Source of the DNA: Notolepis coatsorum
Taxonomy: Eukaryota; Chordata; Actinopteri; Aulopiformes; Paralepididae
DNA length: 64,000 bases
NCBI GenBank assembly: GCA_963971535.1
Contig: OZ020598.1
Location: 89,046,985 to 89,110,984 of the forward strand
Direction: 5' to 3'
The notes under the pieces were generated by a model that saw only the letters and a list, made by a program, of their open reading frames with translations, searched no databases and had not been told where the DNA came from. A program made the translations under genes and the position numbers. Shown here in pieces: positions 33,300 to 44,172 of the stretch. Every line of letters starts with the position of its first letter. Within the stretch, counting starts at the first letter, position 1.

Positions 33300-36028
33300 T
33301 TTGTTAACAAACTGTGTGTTTCTTCGCCAAAACATATGATGAGGTTGCAAAGTGTGAATCTTCACTAGTATACATTGATAGAAGGGTTACGTTCGTGTTA
33401 TGAGCTTAAGCAAGGTCTGCAGCCTACACTCGGTTATAGAAAGGTTCTACCTCGGCCTGAGACTCCACATGCAGATAGAGGCTAGTTGTATGGTCTGTTG
33501 CTTACACAAGTAATGTTGAGCTGCAACACTGTTGTGTTAGTTGCAGTAATGCTCGTATACACACGTTCCACGGCCCAGCCGTTCGCTCTCTCTATCAGTG
33601 TTTTTTCTATGTACAACATAGGATGCGGGTGTAGGATTCACACACACACGCGACTTGGTTTTGTTGTAAACCCTGTTCACAGTTATCTGTGGGTAGCGTG
33701 CATTGTATTAGCTTGCGCTATTTCATTAGCATTCTACCAAAGGTATCATATGCTACAGTTGTTATTGTGTGCAGGGGGAAGGGTTTGTGAGGGGGTGCCG
33801 AATAAACCCCTCCTTCCCTCTTCTGATTGGTCAGGGGGGTTTACACATCTCCTGTTAGGCCAGTCGGGGCCAAGCCGTCAGGCGACTTGGCAGGGAGGGG
33901 GGGGGAAGGGTTGCCCTGACTCTGCTCCTATTAAAAACAGGCGTTGAGTGTTGGGTTTCCCCCCGTCATAGCATACGTCACTACGCACGTTGCTGTTGAC
34001 GATGGCTTCCGTGAGTTAGATCTTTACGTACGATCTGTTGTTGTCAAAGTGTCGGGATAGAGCGTAGGACTTACGGGTCCACTACGCTCGATTTTATGTG
34101 TAACTTGAGTCAGTTGGTCACATGACTCGAAGTTACCATGGCTTTTTCATTCTACGACTCACGTGGGAAGGCTCTCTGGGGAATTTCAGTCTAAAGTCCT
34201 CTGTGATAGGGGTGACTGGATGTAAAAATATAAACAGTTTTTACCCTCGGCTGTGTCAAATGGGATTCATGTCTGTTGGTGCTTCCTTCTTTTTAAATAA
34301 AAGAGTTGGAGTATAGGAAGCACCACACCCCTCTTGTCGTTTCCCCTAGGCGCCTTGGGGATTCACTGAAAGGTCTAAATAGCCTGTTCATTGATGTGGT
34401 TGTGTCCCGACGCACGCATAGTGCTAGCTCGGGGTGTTCTGTTAAGAATCATGCGGGTAGCTAGTACGCCTTGGTTGCTTGTGGTTAAAACAGCGTTTTT
34501 ATAAAGCAACTGGGATGGAGGTTTTGTCCTCTTCCGACAACCTGTTACTGGTTCTCGACGGATTCTCGTTCATATCTGGGGGATGATAACGGAATGGATC
34601 TGAACATATGTAGAGGGGTCTCACGCCCTTGGGGTGGGCCACCGAGCGCGGTTCACACCGGCCCGTCTGGGTGGCGCCCTCTTTTCATGTTTTAGATCAA
34701 CACGCATATCTGCCCCTTCTCCTGGAGTAGGCATGTCGGCGTGGTTAGGACATGGGACTGGTTCTGGTCACGCTGGTCCAGGTCAGTTAACCCGTTTGTC
34801 CGCCGGGGATGCAGATCTGCTGTTCTGGTACCCTGAGGGACTTGGGCTTTTTTCCAGGGGGAAAAAAGGCCGGGTCGGCCCGGGGCGTCACAAGGTTAGG
34901 CGTTGTAGAGACCCTTGTTGGGTACTTGTACCTGGCACTATCATAAGGGGCTGGTTCTCTTTTTCGCACCTCTCTCCCGCATGGTGGGGAGGGGGCTGTT
35001 GGGGTGGTCTTCTGGACCTCCTCTGGTAACCCTGTGTGCTTCCCAGGCCGCCGGGCCCGGTCCGAAGTAGAGTTTCGTTGATACCGTAGACCTGGGATAA
35101 CCCCTTTTTTTCTTGAGGGGTTATAGGAACAACCAACGCATCTGGTAACGACAGGGTGGTTGATTCCCTGGTGTGTTGGAGCAGAGTTGACTCCCCGGTT
35201 ACCCGGTTGAGTGTGCCCCTGCACGTTCATGACGTCTGCCAATCATGTCAGCCTTCTCTGCCTCTACCCTTCTGGGTGGGTTTTTTTTTAATGGAGGCTT
35301 CGTCATGGTGATCAACAACGCCAGCATCCGCCCCTTCCGCCGGGAGGGCTGTTTCCAGCTGAATCCTTTGGCGCCTGTCTCGTCCGCAGTGCTCCAGGCT
35401 CATCCAGTTGCCTGGTTTCCCCGGTACGCTGCCTGCTTCCATTGGTTAACCTTTTGAGTGCTTACGACCATGCTGACTGCCTGTTCTGCAGGGTCAGTAT
35501 GCCAGACGGTGTGCTATTGGGGGGAAAGGGCCCGCTCTTGGAGGGGCCTTATCCGAATACGCTGGCGATGTGGGGGGCGGTGTCACTAAGTGACCACCTG
35601 GTGGGGTCTTGATGCCTGGCGTCATTGACCTCTCCAGGCCCCCTTTTCCACGGGATCCAGTCCCTTCAGTGGGTCTGGGTCTTCCTTCGCGCTCCGCTGC
35701 TACGGCCTTGCCACGGGGTTGGGTTTGCTCTTGACCCCGTGATTTTTGGGGGCAGTAACGAGGTTGTTCCCTCGTTCGTTCCCGGGTGGCATGCGGGTTG
35801 TGCGTGTGTGTAGTCGTGGGGTCAAGCCACGGTCTGCTCACCCTGTGCGTTGGGTTGCTTGAGTGCCTCTTCGCACGGTTGGATCCGTCGCCCTCCCGTG
35901 AACCTCCAATAGGGGGGGTATCCTCCATTAGGGAGGGTCGGGGGGGCTGGGTCCTCCCTGGTCTGATGGTTGTGGGGGGCCTCAGCGGGGTACATTGGTC
36001 GGGCTATGGCTCCCGCTCAGCCCCTGTT
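33300..36028. other. Long non-coding part of the DIRS-like element
   Basis: 2.7 kb with no frame resembling RT, methyltransferase or recombinase on either strand; ORFs of up to 150 codons are Gly/Pro/Arg-rich and look accidental. Promoter-like motifs occur near 33820-33935 (TCTGATTGGTC, an inverted CCAAT, and TATTAAAAACAG). The base composition is GC-rich with many G runs. Confidence 0.5.
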
Positions 36029-36121
36029 GCAGACAGGTGCTGAGCAAGCCATTAACGACATAGAACGAAGGGTTATGTATATAACCCAGTTCTATGAGTT
36101 AAATGGTGCGCTCAGCACCTG
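36029..36121 (-). repeat. Internal complementary region of the DIRS-like element
   Basis: 93 bp: exact complement of the 38 outermost left bases plus the 55 outermost right bases, with the join CATAGAAC|GAAGGG. In DIRS replication such a region is thought to help circularise the cDNA. No mismatches were seen. Confidence 0.93.
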
Positions 36122-36140
36122 GACGCCGCTGCGGCCCTTG

Positions 36141-36359
36141 ATCTCGCCTTGTGGTGAAAGTTTGGGAAGGAGGCGAGTAGGTGACCACACACCTGCTTAT
36201 GAAGGTAAGCGGAAGGGGGTGTGGTCAGACGGATGTTGGGATGTAAAGGTACGTGGTGGAATTGTTTATTCAGTGCTCGTGCACGAAGTGAAGTACAGTG
36301 CAGACAGGTGCTGAGCGCACCATTTAACTCATAGAACTGGGTTATATACATAACCCTTC
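36141..36359 (-). repeat. Right inverted terminal repeat of the DIRS-like element
   Basis: Complement of the left terminal repeat, with few differences, extended by an outer part ending GGGTTATATACATAACCCTT C, itself a near palindrome. Confidence 0.9.
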
Positions 36360-36460
36360 GATCTTTGTCAATGCCAAAACTGTGCAAATGTTTCTAAGGA
36401 AACCGAAGATAGGGCTACATGGGATGATGACTCAGATGATAGTGGTGAGGATGATTAACA
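36360..36460 (+). pseudogene. Cysteine-rich protein gene, 3' piece
   Basis: It continues the frame from 31210: LCQCQNCANVSKETEDRATW followed by DDDSDDSGEDD and a stop. The CxCxxC pattern and the acidic end fit the upstream piece. Across the junction the codons read CTG CCA TGT ATA | GAT CTT TGT. Confidence 0.65.
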
Positions 36461-36775
36461 TCAGTGTTGCCTGGGAAGTGTGGTGGTGGATGAGGGTGTG
36501 GACTGGATTGGGATGTATATGGCGAGGGGATTAGGATTATACAGTAGTAATTTGTTTGTATTTGTTGAGATCAGTTTGACACTGATCTCTCCACACACCT
36601 CACTGTTTACTCATTTTACTCTGTATTGTATATTGAATATTCCTCTTTACTTACTTACTTTCTTTTACTGTATGAAGCACACTCAGGGGCTCATAAAGAA
36701 ACAAGCATTTCATCGTAAAGCACCTGTATTTTATTGTGATAAATAATAAACAAACTTTAAACTTGTGTTAGTTGT
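36461..36775 (+). mobile_element. 3' tail region of the cysteine-rich copy
   Basis: The last 100 bp (GAAACAAGCATTTCATCGTA, then GATAAATAATAAACAAAC) match the complement of 13232-13330. The shared tail implies a repeated, probably retroposed unit. Confidence 0.5.
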
Positions 36776-36779
36776 GTAT

Positions 36780-37076
36780 GGATGTGACGAATAAACCTCC
36801 GGTCAGTCCTTCATACCAGCGGCCATCAGGCTCCACAACAGTGGGCAGGGACTGCTGCCAGACATCCAACTACAACTACTAGGAACCTAAAAAGGACAAT
36901 AACACTACCTTATACTGCACCTTATGTGAATACTGTATATTTCAGTTAGTTAGTTAATTATATTGACTTGTTATATTGTTTACACTGCTTGTTTTTACTA
37001 CCTGTACCCCCCCTCCCCATGCTGCTATGATGCCTGAATTTACCCAATGGGACCAATAAAGGAATATCTTATCTTG
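36780..37076 (+). mobile_element. L2-like LINE 3' end fragment
   Basis: It starts with the last codons of an L2-type ORF2 (SFIPAAIRLHNSGQGLLPD) with stop near 36889, then a 3'UTR ending ACCAATAAAGGAATATCTTA. It is a different L2 lineage from copies A and B. Confidence 0.75.
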
Positions 37077-37848
37077 ATTGATTGAAAACTTTATTAACAG
37101 ATTGCAGAATGGGTACAATACAGAACGGCTCAATACACACAATTGTTAAGGGGATGCAGACCAGAAAAATACTTTCGTCTTGTTTACATCAGGGTCCCCC
37201 ATTTTCAATTCATCATGACATTTATAACATACACGACATACAGATATCATGACATTTATGACACAAATCGATCTCTAAACAATGTTTGTATGTCTCCACA
37301 ATGGTACAGTATGATTCTGGCCTGGTAGGTTAAGCCACCGTTCGACGCAGTTTCTATATCTATCCCACCGTGTCTGTGTAAAATCTTGTACACGTTCTTT
37401 CTGAACGGACGTGAGATGCATATAACATTGTTTAGAAACCTTTTTGCGAACTTTAGAAGGTATTTTCTGTCCATTTTAGTCCGTAACGTTAGAGTGTGGA
37501 TGTAATTTCTTTGTTGACACCGGATCGACCAATAGCAGCTCTCTTTGTTGCGAGGACCTCGCAACAAAGAGAGCTGCTATTGGTCGAGCGCAAGATACGT
37601 GACCGAACACGCACCAATTGCGTCAAATTAAACTCTGCAGTGACAAAATATCCGTTCGCGAGGAAAGATCTAGTCCCGACTTTTAAATTATGATTGCTCA
37701 AAATGGGCTATTTTGTCAATGGAGAACTTTTTGTTCCTAAATCTACACCAATATATCTTTCACCCAGAGTCAGAATTGTGTAATTCGCCGAGGTGGGAAC
37801 GAGAATCGTTTTCTAGCCACTTCTCAGCCTTCACCATACGGCCTATCC
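37077..37848 (-). repeat. Module M, right copy, with full LINE-X tail
   Basis: Complement of the left copy from 37187 to 37848, and here the complete LINE-X tail follows (37077-37186, ending in GATT repeats). The presence of a complete LINE tail supports mobilisation by the LINE-X machinery. It ends where a SINE begins. Confidence 0.8.
37525..37587. repeat. Perfect 63-bp palindrome (right copy)
   Basis: Same sequence as 29601-29663, 31-bp arms with one central base, no mismatch in either arm although neighbouring bases of the two modules differ. Confidence 0.97.
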
Positions 37849-38163
37849 CCTCCGATACATGCGGAGTCAGCCAGCCACTTCTTTTCACCTGCCAGCGCGG
37901 ACTCTCATTGGCGAGATGTAACGTGTGGGAGGCTCACACTACCCTCGACATCTCCTGTCCTTGCTGTGCAGGCGCCCTGACCGACCTGTAGGAGTCGCCG
38001 TTTACAACGACCAGATTACCACCCATCGACTCCCCTCCCGCCGACTCTGCCAATTGAGTCAGTATGACGGCCGGCCCAAGCCGGAGGCAGCGCTGACAGC
38101 CGGATTCGATACTGGTGTCTCACGCGTTGGTGACGAGCGCTTAGACCGCTGCGCCACCCAGCG
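37849..38163 (-). mobile_element. tRNA-derived SINE, family S2
   Basis: The plus strand contains CCAGCCACTTCTTTTCACCT and ends GCGCCACCCAGCGCCC; on the minus strand the head has a B box-like GGATTCGATAC complement. It is related to S1 and to the copy at 61.35 kb. It is shorter than S1 at its 3' end. Confidence 0.75.
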
Positions 38164-38205
38164 CCCTTTGCAATCTGTTATTAAAGTTTTCAATCAATCA
38201 ATCCA
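38164..38205 (+). mobile_element. LINE-X tail remnant
   Basis: TTGCAATCTGTTATTAAAGT followed by TTTCAATCAATCAATC, the last 40 bases of the LINE-X end. Confidence 0.7.
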
Positions 38206-39273
38206 TTCCTCCTCAATCCCGGACCACTTTCTCCGGTTTAACAGTTTCGGTTATCGACAATGTATCGGGTGTTTCGAACGAAAATACCTCTCCTGGCAAT
38301 AATACTTCCCCAACCTTATCTTTAAAACACGAATACATGACTTTCTCGTTTGGCTATGTTTACGTTACTGACACATGTGTCAATGGGGGACACATATGAA
38401 TGTAACAGATATTTCCTGTCAGGAAGTCAATTTGGACTGTCTAAGCCTAAAGTGTATTCCAATAAGCCATGAAGGGCACTACATTGTGAAGTTAACCCTC
38501 CTGTTGTTTTCGCGGTCAAATCAGACTGATTTACTATTTCTCTCAAAAAATGTAGTTAATTTCATAAGATTCCGTGACTTTTTTCACACCTACACACAAA
38601 ATACACATGGTGGGGTGTTTTATTGAATTCATGTACACCCTTGGTCTTCCCAGTCTGACATGACGAGTTATTAGAAATTAATGGGTAAGATTACAATTAG
38701 TGTATAAAATAGAGTTGTGTGTGGGGGTGCACATATATATATATTATGTGTGTGTGTATGTGTTTGCACATATGTGTGCTGCGTGTGCATATGTGTGAGC
38801 GTGGGAAGCCCAGTCCGATTGTTGGCTGAAATAAATCACACCAGTCAGTTCAGCTTGGGATCATGGTATTTCGTGTCACTCTCTAATAATTTTCAATGGT
38901 TTCAAAACAAAAGTCCTTGTTTACATTGAAACTGGGTCATCTGTGAAAAATAGCACAATATGTCCAATCTAATCTAATATATATACAGTATTTTCATTGA
39001 CCACACATTTGCATCCCTGGGTGGGCGTGACAGGTATATATGGATTATTATGGATTTGTAATCAGCTAGATTGCTAGAAGATCGCTTTCTTGAATCTTTT
39101 TAAGACAATGTTGAAAGTATCACAAAGGCCCGTTTCTACTACTAAACTGTATGATGTCATAAAGATCAGTGATGTCGCAGCAGCTAGACCTGCGGTTGAG
39201 GAAACTGCATTGAGCCTGTCCTTGTTGGGGTGCGGGTGCCTGAGGCATAGGACCAGTTGCTTCTTTGTATGAG
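38206..39273. other. Unassigned non-coding stretch
   Basis: Near 38496 AACCCTCCTGTTGTTTTCGC resembles the end of a common fish MITE, but no partner end was found. A (TG)n-rich patch lies at 38735-38800. Confidence 0.35.
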
Positions 39274-39662
39274 GCGGCATGGTGGTGTAGTGGCCTCACA
39301 GCTAGAAGGTCCTGGGTTCGATTCCCACTTGGGAACCGGGTCGCTGTGTTGCCAGATACCCAGGTGGGGTATCTCCCAGGCTTTTCTGTGTAGAGTTTGC
39401 ATGTTCTCCCCGTGCTGGCAAGGGTTTCCCCTGCCAATAAGATAAACCCAATGGAAAAACATGTACAACAGATTGCTAACGCTGTCGCGTCCCTGACGAA
39501 GACGGACAGGAGCACTTGGATTGGTCCCCAGGCGCGGCCCGTGTCTGCTCCCGGCTGCCCTTGGGTGTGCAGGGATATTTCATCTGCGACCCAATGCATG
39601 CGTGTGTGTTCCTGTGTGTCACCGATCTCGCATGTGTGTGTTAATCTGTATGACAAATAATT
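39274..39662 (+). mobile_element. tRNA-derived SINE, family S3, copy 1
   Basis: The head has an A-box-like TGGTGTAGTGG and a perfect B box GGTTCGATTCC (39315-39325). The body has AGTTTGCATGTTCTCCCCGT, very widespread in fish SINEs. The tail ends TGTATGACAAATAATTAC. It was probably transcribed by Pol III when active. Confidence 0.88.
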
Positions 39663-40639
39663 ACATCTTCTACTGTATATAAATATTTTTTATAAATCCC
39701 CCCCCCTCCCAACAAACACAACATTGACAACAACAATAATGACAAGACAACAAAAACAGACCCAAAACCCAACAAAAAAACGAATTCAAAATATACCTAG
39801 ACCCCCCCCCCCCCTCACTATTCTATCACCTAACTCCCTCTATCAACCATGCCCCCCCCCCTTCTAATCCATATCGTTAGCCTCATACGACAACCGCCCA
39901 AGTCACCCACCAAGACCGCTGGAAAAGAGCCTCGGAAGTCAGTCACAAGTCTTATACAACGGCATGCAAATTTCTCGATTCTGATTGGCTGAAACAGTCA
40001 TTTTACACGTGTTTATTCTTCACAATTGCACGCTGCTGGCCCAGGACCCGCCCACAACCGAATCACATCACATCACTCCGCCGGATCACAAGATGCCGGA
40101 CAATAATTTAACAAATGGATATGTTGATAACGACTAAATATCAAGCGATTCTGTCACAGCGAATGTCTTAGTGCTTTAAACAATGTTGGATGATGTAATT
40201 GATGGGTCTTGAATCATTCTGTAACAAAAGAAAAATCGCGGATTGATTGATTGATTTTCAATTTTCTTTTCTTTTTCCTTTCGACTGTCAGCGCTCGCTC
40301 TAGTCTCCACCCACCGTCCGCCACCCCCCCCCCCCCCCCCCCCACGCACACACACTCTGCCTGCAACGCGGGGGATAGTCAGACTGAGAGAGAGCTGGGT
40401 GCTGCGCTGTTCTAAGTGAGCATGGCCTATTGAGTTGATTGATTGATTGATTGCTAATTTTATTACTGTACGCTTGGTTTCCAACTGGTTAAGTTTAGGC
40501 CCTCTACAGTAGGTTTAAAAAAATAAATAAAAAAATAAGGCGAAGAAAACTTTTTTTTCCTATAGGGCAAAGAAAACTTTATTTTGTTTTACCTACTTTC
40601 TATAGAAGCATCTAAGAATGAAGTTCTATAGAAAGTAGG
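39663..40639. other. Non-coding with poly-C tracts
   Basis: Poly-C runs occur at 39702, 39802, 39852 and 40325-40343. GATTGATTGATT runs at 40235 and 40437 resemble LINE tails. No gene found. Confidence 0.4.
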
Positions 40640-40717
40640 TCTGCATCCCCTTAACAATTGTGTGTATTGAGCCGTACTGTATTGTACCCATTCTGCATCT
40701 GGTAATAAAATGTTCAA
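40640..40717 (+). mobile_element. LINE-X tail fragment
   Basis: CTGCATCCCCTTAACAATTG to ATAAAATGTTCAATCAATCA, the terminal 80 bp of LINE-X. Confidence 0.8.
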
Positions 40718-40880
40718 TCAATCATTCCAATAATACACAGTTGGATGTGTTAGTTGGTTGGATGCACTTCAAGCTGCTTCCACATGAGGCAACTTCTCTC
40801 AATCATTCCAATAATACACAGTTGGATGTGTTAGTTGGTTGGATGCACTTCAAGCTGCTTCCACATGGAGGCAACTTGTC
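40718..40880. repeat. Tandem duplication, 81-bp unit x2
   Basis: Units starting TCAATCATTCCAATAATACA at 40718 and 40799 are almost identical (one extra G in CACATGGAGG), indicating a recent duplication next to the LINE-X tail. Confidence 0.93.
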
Positions 40881-40991
40881 TTTTTTGTAGTTGTGGGAAC
40901 TACTTTGTCTGGCGGATGGTTTTTTCAATAAATCTTCGATTAATGTGTTTATTGTATAGCAATAAGGTTGGATGAATATGGCAGTTGTATA

Positions 40992-41114
40992 AAAGCATTA
41001 CACCACTTGCAGTCATGATTTGTGAACAATAAACCATGCCTAGGGGGGTCCAACGACCACCCCTAGGCATGGTTTATTGTTCACAAACCACTCCTGCGCG
41101 TGATGTAATGCTTA
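40992..41114. repeat. 123-bp hairpin, MITE-like
   Basis: Perfect 28-bp arms (41019-41046 and 41060-41087) contain AACAATAAACCATGCCTAGG; outer arms extend imperfectly to AAAGCATTACAYCAC on each side. The loop is about 13 bases. It could be a tiny foldback element or a hairpin transcript template. Confidence 0.9.
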
Positions 41115-42297
41115 AATACGAGTGAGTTAGGCAGATGGGGATTTTTTTACGTAAGTGTTCTGACTGGCAGAGGACATAGGCACTAAGCCGGGGCGATGAA
41201 GCAGTGTGAGGAGAGTACAGTTAGGCAGAAATCTCAATTTGGCAACAAAAAAACACCTAGGTATGAGGCCAATGACATAATGATCCGCCAACCATAAGGG
41301 TTGGCTTCACATACCACCTCCCACTGGAGTCATAGGTTCCTAAGGCTATCCCATCCTTGCTCCCCCCTCTATAAGTAATGCAGTGCATTCCCCAGTACAT
41401 TCTCTGGTGTATATTGTATATTTGTATAGTGTTGGGACTTTACATTTCATTGTAATGTACATGTACTTTATATGTGACAAATAAAAGCAATTTGAAACTT
41501 GAACTTCGGGCTGCCACACGCTTCTATGTGGAAGGAAGGACAAAAAGAAGCCTTACAACAGTTCAGTGTTTATTTCTAGTCCTGTAATGCTCACTACAAA
41601 TTGTAAATTGTATTTTAACTAGTCTGTTTTTAAAGCCTTGATTTAGTTCACGAGTGCTACAGCGGATGGATCAGATAAAACATTTTAAGGAAAATATGCA
41701 TTTCTTGCAATTTTTATTTTTAAATAAACCAACCTGGTGCCACATACCGTTATCTAATATAGTGCACTTGCCCAGGGTCAACACTGTGTCTGTGATTTTG
41801 CTTAATTGGGTAATGACGGTCATTTAAGTGTGGCCATCCTGATTCACTTGGCCTCTGGCAGTAGCTTGGTTCTCATCACTTGGTGTGTTGGGCTAATATG
41901 CTTTCTTATACATCACTTATTGTGTTCTCCAAATGCATGGCCCCTTTTTTATTTAGTTGTTCTTTACAAACTTGCTGAGCAACTGATGGCGACTGGAAGG
42001 TAATGGAAAGACTTCCTTCTAGATATTGAAGGTAAATTAATGATTCACTCTAACAGTTGTGCAGAGTATTTCAACATTTCATTTCAGCTGACCAAATTAA
42101 ATCTCATTGAAATGTTGTTTCATGATTGCTGCATCACCTTCATATAAAAACGGAAAACTCTGCCTTCATAATATACATAAATCACATGAAGATAAATGAT
42201 AAACACCACAATTCACTCAATGTAGACTGATGCAATTTATTAACATGCCATCTCCTAAAACAACACTATTTTACCTGACAAACTAAATTGAGAATGT
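41115..42297. other. Mostly unassigned; L2-like tail at 41400-41507
   Basis: CATTTCATTGTAATGTACAT and ATGTGACAAATAAAAGCAAT followed by TTGAAACTTGAAC mark an L2-like 3' tail on the plus strand. The rest shows no gene or recognisable repeat. Confidence 0.45.
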
Positions 42298-42462
42298 TGA
42301 CGCCCTATCTGCTCCCGGCTGCCCATGGGGGGAAGGACAACGGGATGGGAAAAGTGCAGAGAGACATTTCATCTGCGACTCAGTGCATGTGTGTGTGTTC
42401 CTGTGGGTCGCCCATCTCGCGTGTGTGTGTTAAAACTGCATGACAAATAAAGACTTCTAGTC
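42298..42462 (+). mobile_element. SINE S3, 5'-truncated copy
   Basis: It shares CTGCTCCCGGCTGCCC and the tail TGCATGACAAATAAAGACTT with the S3 copies at 39.3 and 43.3 kb; the tRNA head is missing. Confidence 0.8.
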
Positions 42463-42879
42463 TAACAATTATTATTTACAATAGAATCATTTTGTATTTA
42501 AAAGAAAACAAAAACATAAAAATTAGGCTACCTTTACAATATACTGTACAGTGGAGACTGGAATAAGTAAATTAACCAGTCCATCTCTGGATTAACATAC
42601 CGGTAATCTTAAATCCCATACTTTGTGGAATCAATTTCACACACAATTTTATTTTTGTCTCCCTCATATCCCTCAAAAGTAACCCTCTGATTGTAAGAAA
42701 GAAAAGATAGGCCAGGTACAAGATTTTCTCAATATACAAGATCAAAAGATAGGCCAGGTACAAGATCTTCTCAAGATACAAGAAGAAAATCAGATTGTTA
42801 ATACAGCAGAACAGATTAATTATGTCTGTTGGCAATAAGACAGAATATGAAAACATTTGTTTTGTGAGAAATTAAACAG

Positions 42880-43150
42880 GGTGGCTTGGTTGTTAATCAT
42901 TGTGTGATGTCAAAGTGGAAGGTGACAGGTTCAATCTCCGTTAAGAGTTTATTCCCGTCTTGAGCAAGGCACTAATGCCCTGCTCATCAGGTCCTCGTAA
43001 ATTCTAACTTTGTTAATTTGGTGGCTGTCTTCATTCCGACCTGCAGCCTTCAGTCTCAAAGGTATGGAGAAACATTTGTACAATAAGTACGTAAATAATT
43101 TAGTTAAAACTAATAATAATCTTCTGATCACTGGCGGTAAGCATGGAGAC
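42880..43150 (+). mobile_element. Possible SINE fragment
   Basis: GTGACAGGTTCAATCTCC (B-box-like) followed by CTTGAGCAAGGCACTAATGC matches a motif pair common in fish tRNA-derived SINEs. The borders are unclear. Confidence 0.45.
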
Positions 43151-43311
43151 ACTCCCTTAACTCATTGAACGCCAAAAACGAGATTTCTCATTTACATTTT
43201 TTAAATTATTATTTTAAACAGTCAAGCAGACCTTGGCGTGTGTTCCTGGTACCTCTGAGTAAATTAGAATTGAAATGACGATCGAATCCTGATAGGTGGC
43301 AGTATCGCCTA

Positions 43312-43762
43312 CCTTTTGAACTGGGCTAGTGGTTAACACTGTCGCCTCACAGCAAGAAGGTCCAGGGTTCGACTCCCGCTTGGGACCAGGTTACCGCGAT
43401 ACCAGGTACCCAGGTGGGGTATCTCCCAGGCCTTTCTGTGTAGAGTTTGCATGTTCTCCCCGTGCTCGCAAGCCCCCCCCCCCCCCCCCCCCGATAAGAG
43501 AAACCCAATGGGAAAACATGCACAACAGATCGCTGACGCTGTCGCGTCCCTGACGAAGACAGGCAGGAGCACTTGGATTGGTCCCCGGGCACGGTACCTC
43601 GCCGATGCCCTGTCTGCTCCCGGCTGCCCTTGGGGGGAAGGACGACTGGATGGGTCAAGCGCAGAGCTCAATCGCATCGGCGACCCTAAAAAAACAGTGC
43701 ATGTGTGTGCCGCCCATCGCTGCATGTCGTTGCATGCCGAATAAAGACTTCTGAGTTCTGAG
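43312..43762 (+). mobile_element. SINE S3, copy 2
   Basis: B box GGTTCGACTCC at 43366-43376, body AGTTTGCATGTTCTCCCCGT, a poly-C run of about 20 (43473-43492), and tail GAATAAAGACTTCTGAGTTC. It is inserted in the piggyBac-like element. Confidence 0.88.
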
Positions 43763-43804
43763 TTAAGTCCTGCATTAGTTTAGAGTGGGGGGCTCTCATG
43801 CCGG

Positions 43805-44172
43805 AGTTGAGAGCACTCGAGAGGGAGCAGCAGTGAGTAGGATAGGTACCAATGGCGATCGCAAAGTTTTGGAGATTATGATGAAGAGGACAAAACGATC
43901 ACACTTATGGATGATAACGTGCGTTTTCACCAGACTACATTGGACTCAGTACTTCTGGGAAATCATAAAAATACTATAGTCAAACCGGCCGAGGAGGTAA
44001 CTATTCTGTTCAATGCTCCGTGGTATAGTCGGCGCCAGGAGAGCACTCCAGAGGCTTGAAAACTTTTTCGAGAGGGAGCAGCAGTGAGTAGGAGAGGTAC
44101 CAATGGCGATCGCAAACTATTGGAGATTATAATGAAGAGGACAGAACGATCACACTTATGGATGATAAGGTG
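43805..44172. repeat. Direct repeat inside the piggyBac-like element
   Basis: A block of about 110 bp (GAGAGGGAGCAGCAGTGAGT, TACCAATGGCGATCGCAAA, CGATCACACTTATGGATGAT) occurs at about 43810-43918 and 44070-44170 with several substitutions. Confidence 0.8.

Larger units (their letters stand above)
31211..36359 (+). mobile_element. DIRS-like (tyrosine-recombinase class) retroelement, Gag-only, 5,149 bp
   Basis: The ends are fixed by an internal complementary region at 36029-36121: its first 38 bases are the exact complement of 31211-31248 and its last 55 of 36305-36359, joined as they would be in a circle. Inverted terminal repeats of about 165-195 bp occur at both ends (about 31233-31399 and 36141-36330). 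There is no target duplication; deleting 31211-36359 reconnects the split pseudogene in frame. These are hallmarks of DIRS elements. Only a Gag-like ORF is present; no RT/RNase H, methyltransferase or tyrosine recombinase frame was found. Confidence 0.9.

Noticed and set aside
34787-35242. Minus-strand ORF of 151 codons in the DIRS spacer
   Set aside because: Pro/Arg/Gly-rich, overlaps equally long frames on the other strand; expected by chance in GC-rich DNA.
29352-37848. One large transposon with long terminal inverted repeats
   Set aside because: Each inverted module has its own LINE-X tail or tail start, no flanking target duplication was found, and the interior is a mix of unrelated elements. 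Two separate insertions explain it better.
39274-39340. Functional tRNA gene
   Set aside because: A and B boxes are present but the body and tail are those of a SINE and no cloverleaf can be completed.
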